A stretch of DNA of 9,161 nucleotides from Bacteroidales bacterium (GTDB lineage Bacteria > Bacteroidota > Bacteroidia > Bacteroidales > Bacteroidaceae): positions 1-9,161 of the forward strand of contig SFEK01000078.1 of the NCBI GenBank assembly GCA_004557285.1, read 5' to 3'. Position 1 is the first letter of the stretch. Every line of letters begins with the position of its first letter. Positions 7,908 through 9,161 of the stretch are shown piece by piece. The notes under the pieces are model-generated. The model saw nothing but the letters and a program-made list of their open reading frames with translations, was not told the DNA's origin and did no database searches. A program made the translations under genes and the position numbers.

Positions 7908-8788
7908 TGATACAGATAGAAATAGACAGTGGCAGTGGTTTCTGCTTTGGCGTGACCACCGCCATCAGCAAGGCAGAAGAAGAACTGGCCGCCGGCAAGA
8001 CACTCTATTGTCTGGGCGACATTGTCCACAATGGCATGGAGTGTGAACGTCTGCGCCACATGGGGCTGATCACCATCAACCATGAGCAGATGCAGGCGTT
8101 GCACGATGTCAAGGTGTTGCTGCGTGCCCATGGCGAGCCACCGGAGACATACGCCCTGGCCGAGCGCAACAACATAGAAATCATCGACGCCACCTGCCCT
8201 GTAGTGTTGCAGTTGCAGCGTCGCATCAAAACCAAATTCGTCTCCTGTCCTGAAGCCCAGATTGTCATCTTCGGCAAACCGGGCCACGCTGAGGTGCTGG
8301 GACTGGTGGGGCAGACCATGAGCCGTGCCATCGTCATTGCAGGCATTGAGGATGCCAAACGCCTTGACTTTGACCGCGACATTTATCTGTACTCACAAAC
8401 CACCAAGTCGCTCGACGAGTTTCACCACATCATCGACTACATCCAGCAGCACATCTCTCCACAGGCAGTATTCCAGAGTTTTGACACCATCTGCCGCCAG
8501 GTGGCCAACCGCATGCCCAACATCAGCCAGTTTGCCCGCCGCCACGACCTCATATTGTTTGTGTGTGGCCGCAAGAGCAGCAACGGCAAGGTGCTTTTCA
8601 ACGAGTGCAGGAGCGTCAATGCCAACAGTCACCTCATCGAGGGACCCGACGAGATTGACGCCTCATGGCTCAACGGCGTGAGCACGGTGGGCATCTGTGG
8701 AGCCACCAGCACCCCCAAATGGCTGATGGAGCAATGCCGCGACAAATTGCAGCAAAAAGATTTCGGATCAATCCAAGCACAGCCGTAA
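7904..8788 (+). CDS. ispH: 4-hydroxy-3-methylbut-2-enyl diphosphate reductase IspH
   Basis: IspH (LytB) is the last enzyme of the MEP isoprenoid pathway. It is a cytosolic [4Fe-4S] protein that reduces HMBPP to IPP and DMAPP. The three cluster cysteines are present: Cys14 in GFCFGV, Cys98 in DATCPV and Cys197 in DTICRQVANR. Substrate-binding residues are also recognisable: His43 (VHNG), His76 (RAHG), His128 and Glu130 (GKPGHAEV), the SQTT motif at 164-167, SSN at 225-227, and Ser269 in GATSTP. The 294-residue length is close to that of other bacterial IspH proteins, so the gene looks intact and functional. The first ATG overlaps the meaB stop as ATGA. A second ATG at 7907 would give MIQIEI, closer to the usual IspH N-terminus and sharing one base with the meaB stop. 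Either way, translation is probably coupled to meaB. The numbering here uses the first ATG. Confidence 0.96.
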   Translation: MMIQIEIDSGSGFCFGVTTAISKAEEELAAGKTLYCLGDIVHNGMECERLRHMGLITINHEQMQALHDVKVLLRAHGEPPETYALAERNNIEIIDATCPVVLQLQRRIKTKFVSCPEAQIVIFGKPGHAEVLGLVGQTMSRAIVIAGIEDAKRLDFDRDIYLYSQTTKSLDEFHHIIDYIQQHISPQAVFQSFDTICRQVANRMPNISQFARRHDLILFVCGRKSSNGKVLFNECRSVNANSHLIEGPDEIDASWLNGVSTVGICGATSTPKWLMEQCRDKLQQKDFGSIQAQP

Positions 8789-8809
8789 AGGTGTGATATG
8801 TCAGCACCA

Positions 8810-8847
8810 CATGCTCCAGATGTTGTACTTACAGCATCTGGAGCATG
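8810..8847 (+). terminator. 17-bp hairpin after ispH, possible terminator
   Basis: The arms at 8810-8822 and 8835-8847 (CATGCTCCAGATG and its exact complement) pair over 13 bp. The pairing extends inwards by one G-U and three Watson-Crick pairs to an ACTT tetraloop at 8827-8830. It starts 21 nt after the ispH stop. No run of T follows on either strand, so it is not a textbook intrinsic terminator; it could act as a transcript 3'-end stabiliser or a factor-assisted terminator. Confidence 0.6.
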
Positions 8848-8882
8848 CCATATAAGCCCTGAGCCTCGTTTGGCTCAAATGG

Positions 8883-8895
8883 TTAATATTATTAA
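8883..8895. repeat. AT-only palindrome, with a partial second copy near the promoter
   Basis: TTAATA and TATTAA flank a single T, giving a 13-nt odd palindrome. The first ten bases, TTAATATTAT, recur at 8978-8987 directly before the downstream -7 box. This might be a repressor site for the efflux gene, but such words are common by chance in AT-rich DNA. Confidence 0.2.
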
Positions 8896-8961
8896 ACGCA
8901 ATCAGTATAACATTAAATAATATATAATTATCCTATAGTTCATCTAAGAAATAAGGTTGTT

Positions 8962-8996
8962 TTTGAATGGTAATGTATTAATATTATCTATCTTTG
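8962..8996 (+). promoter_or_regulatory. candidate Bacteroidota-type promoter for the partial efflux gene
   Basis: TATCTTTG at 8989-8996 matches TAnnTTTG exactly, and TTTG at 8962-8965 is the likely -33 element with a 23-nt spacer, the long end of the usual range. Transcription would begin near 9003, about 60 nt before the ATG at 9065. Its place in an AT-rich region after a hairpin supports a new transcription unit. Confidence 0.6.
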
Positions 8997-9064
8997 TACC
9001 TATCTCCGAAATAAAGAGGGAAAAAACGACCTTGACCGAAAGAGTGAACCTATAAGATAAAAAT

Positions 9065-9161
9065 ATGTTTAATGGTATAGTAAGATTTTCAGTACGCAAG
9101 AAACTCTTCGTGGCATTAACCACATTGTTTCTGCTTTTAGGAGGCATCTACGCCATGTTGA
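9065..9161 (+). CDS. N-terminus of probable CzcA/CusA-type RND efflux pump (cut by window)
   Basis: Only 32 codons are visible before the window ends. They read MFNGIVRFSVRKK followed by a hydrophobic stretch from Leu14 to about Leu32, including LLLGGIYAML. A short amphipathic start with FSVR/FSIK, basic residues and then the first transmembrane helix is the usual opening of heavy-metal or multidrug RND inner-membrane pumps in Bacteroidota. A full-length member would be about 1000 residues and act with a membrane-fusion protein and an outer-membrane channel. The start fits the A-rich bases before it and the promoter upstream. The family call rests on a short, non-catalytic segment, so another RND subfamily or an unrelated membrane protein is possible. 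Confidence 0.55.
   Translation, partial: MFNGIVRFSVRKKLFVALTTLFLLLGGIYAML

Larger units (their letters stand above)
8789..9064. other. intergenic region between ispH and the partial efflux gene
   Basis: These 276 bases hold no convincing gene. The first third contains a strong hairpin. From about 8880 the composition turns sharply AT-rich, with a 13-nt palindrome at 8883-8895 and a promoter candidate at 8962-8996. The last 60 bases before the ATG look like a leader that is A-rich next to the start codon, and no Shine-Dalgarno site is seen. Confidence 0.7.

Noticed and set aside
8944..9147. A 67-codon open frame on the - strand over the right intergenic region
   Set aside because: It overlaps the promoter and the start of the partial efflux gene, has no recognisable domain, and long open frames are not informative there.
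9137..9150. TTAGGAGGCATCTA identical to 69-82 near the other end of the window
   Set aside because: A 14-nt match across 9 kb is mildly unlikely by chance, but here it is coding sequence for a transmembrane helix (LGGI) while the other copy is a leader. No flanking similarity is seen, so it is not evidence of a mobile element.
69..9150. The two TTAGGAGGCATCTA copies as ends of an integrated element
   Set aside because: The enclosed genes are housekeeping or envelope genes, and there is no integrase, transposase or tRNA.

Overview
The window looks like ordinary chromosome from a member of the Bacteroidota, most likely order Bacteroidales and perhaps Prevotella-like. The genus is inference only. 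The support is a very large secreted alpha-2-macroglobulin with a bait-like linker, a DUF1573 protein, a MeaB-type GTPase with the N-terminal style seen in this group, an IspH with the DTIC cysteine motif, and promoter candidates of the Bacteroidota type (TAnnTTTG at -7). Starts of meaB and of the last gene are preceded by A-rich sequence rather than a Shine-Dalgarno site. Coding sequence is moderately GC-rich, and the intergenic region near the right end is strongly AT-rich.

Layout: positions 1-113 are a short upstream region with a candidate promoter, a run of 11-nt spaced TTGCA motifs, a tandem repeat carrying AGGAGG twice, and a possible 11-codon leader ORF that ends on the start codon of the next gene. 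Four genes on the + strand follow with gaps of 16 and 29 bp and one 4-bp overlap: a 1856-residue alpha-2-macroglobulin family protein (114-5684), a DUF1573 Ig-fold exported protein (5701-6774), meaB (6804-7907) and ispH (7904-8788). I see no terminator between them, so they may form one transcript. The gap after ispH (8789-9064) holds a strong 17-bp hairpin, an AT-rich stretch and a second promoter candidate. That promoter would drive a gene cut by the window edge (from 9065), whose N-terminus resembles CzcA/CusA-type RND efflux pumps.

How the genes fit together: the first two products are exported envelope proteins, a probable protease-trapping or surveillance macroglobulin and an Ig-like partner of unknown role. 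The last two are cytosolic: a G-protein chaperone of the B12-dependent methylmalonyl-CoA mutase, and the final enzyme of the MEP isoprenoid pathway. No mutase subunit or other MEP gene lies in the window, so the grouping looks like a housekeeping operon of mixed function rather than a dedicated pathway.

The most notable points are that the macroglobulin keeps a bait-like linker but has Asn in place of the thioester Cys, and that its 5' region has an unusual repeat and leader-ORF arrangement for a phylum that rarely uses Shine-Dalgarno sites. I found no CRISPR array, insertion sequence, tRNA or rRNA, and no clear evidence of a wholly new system.
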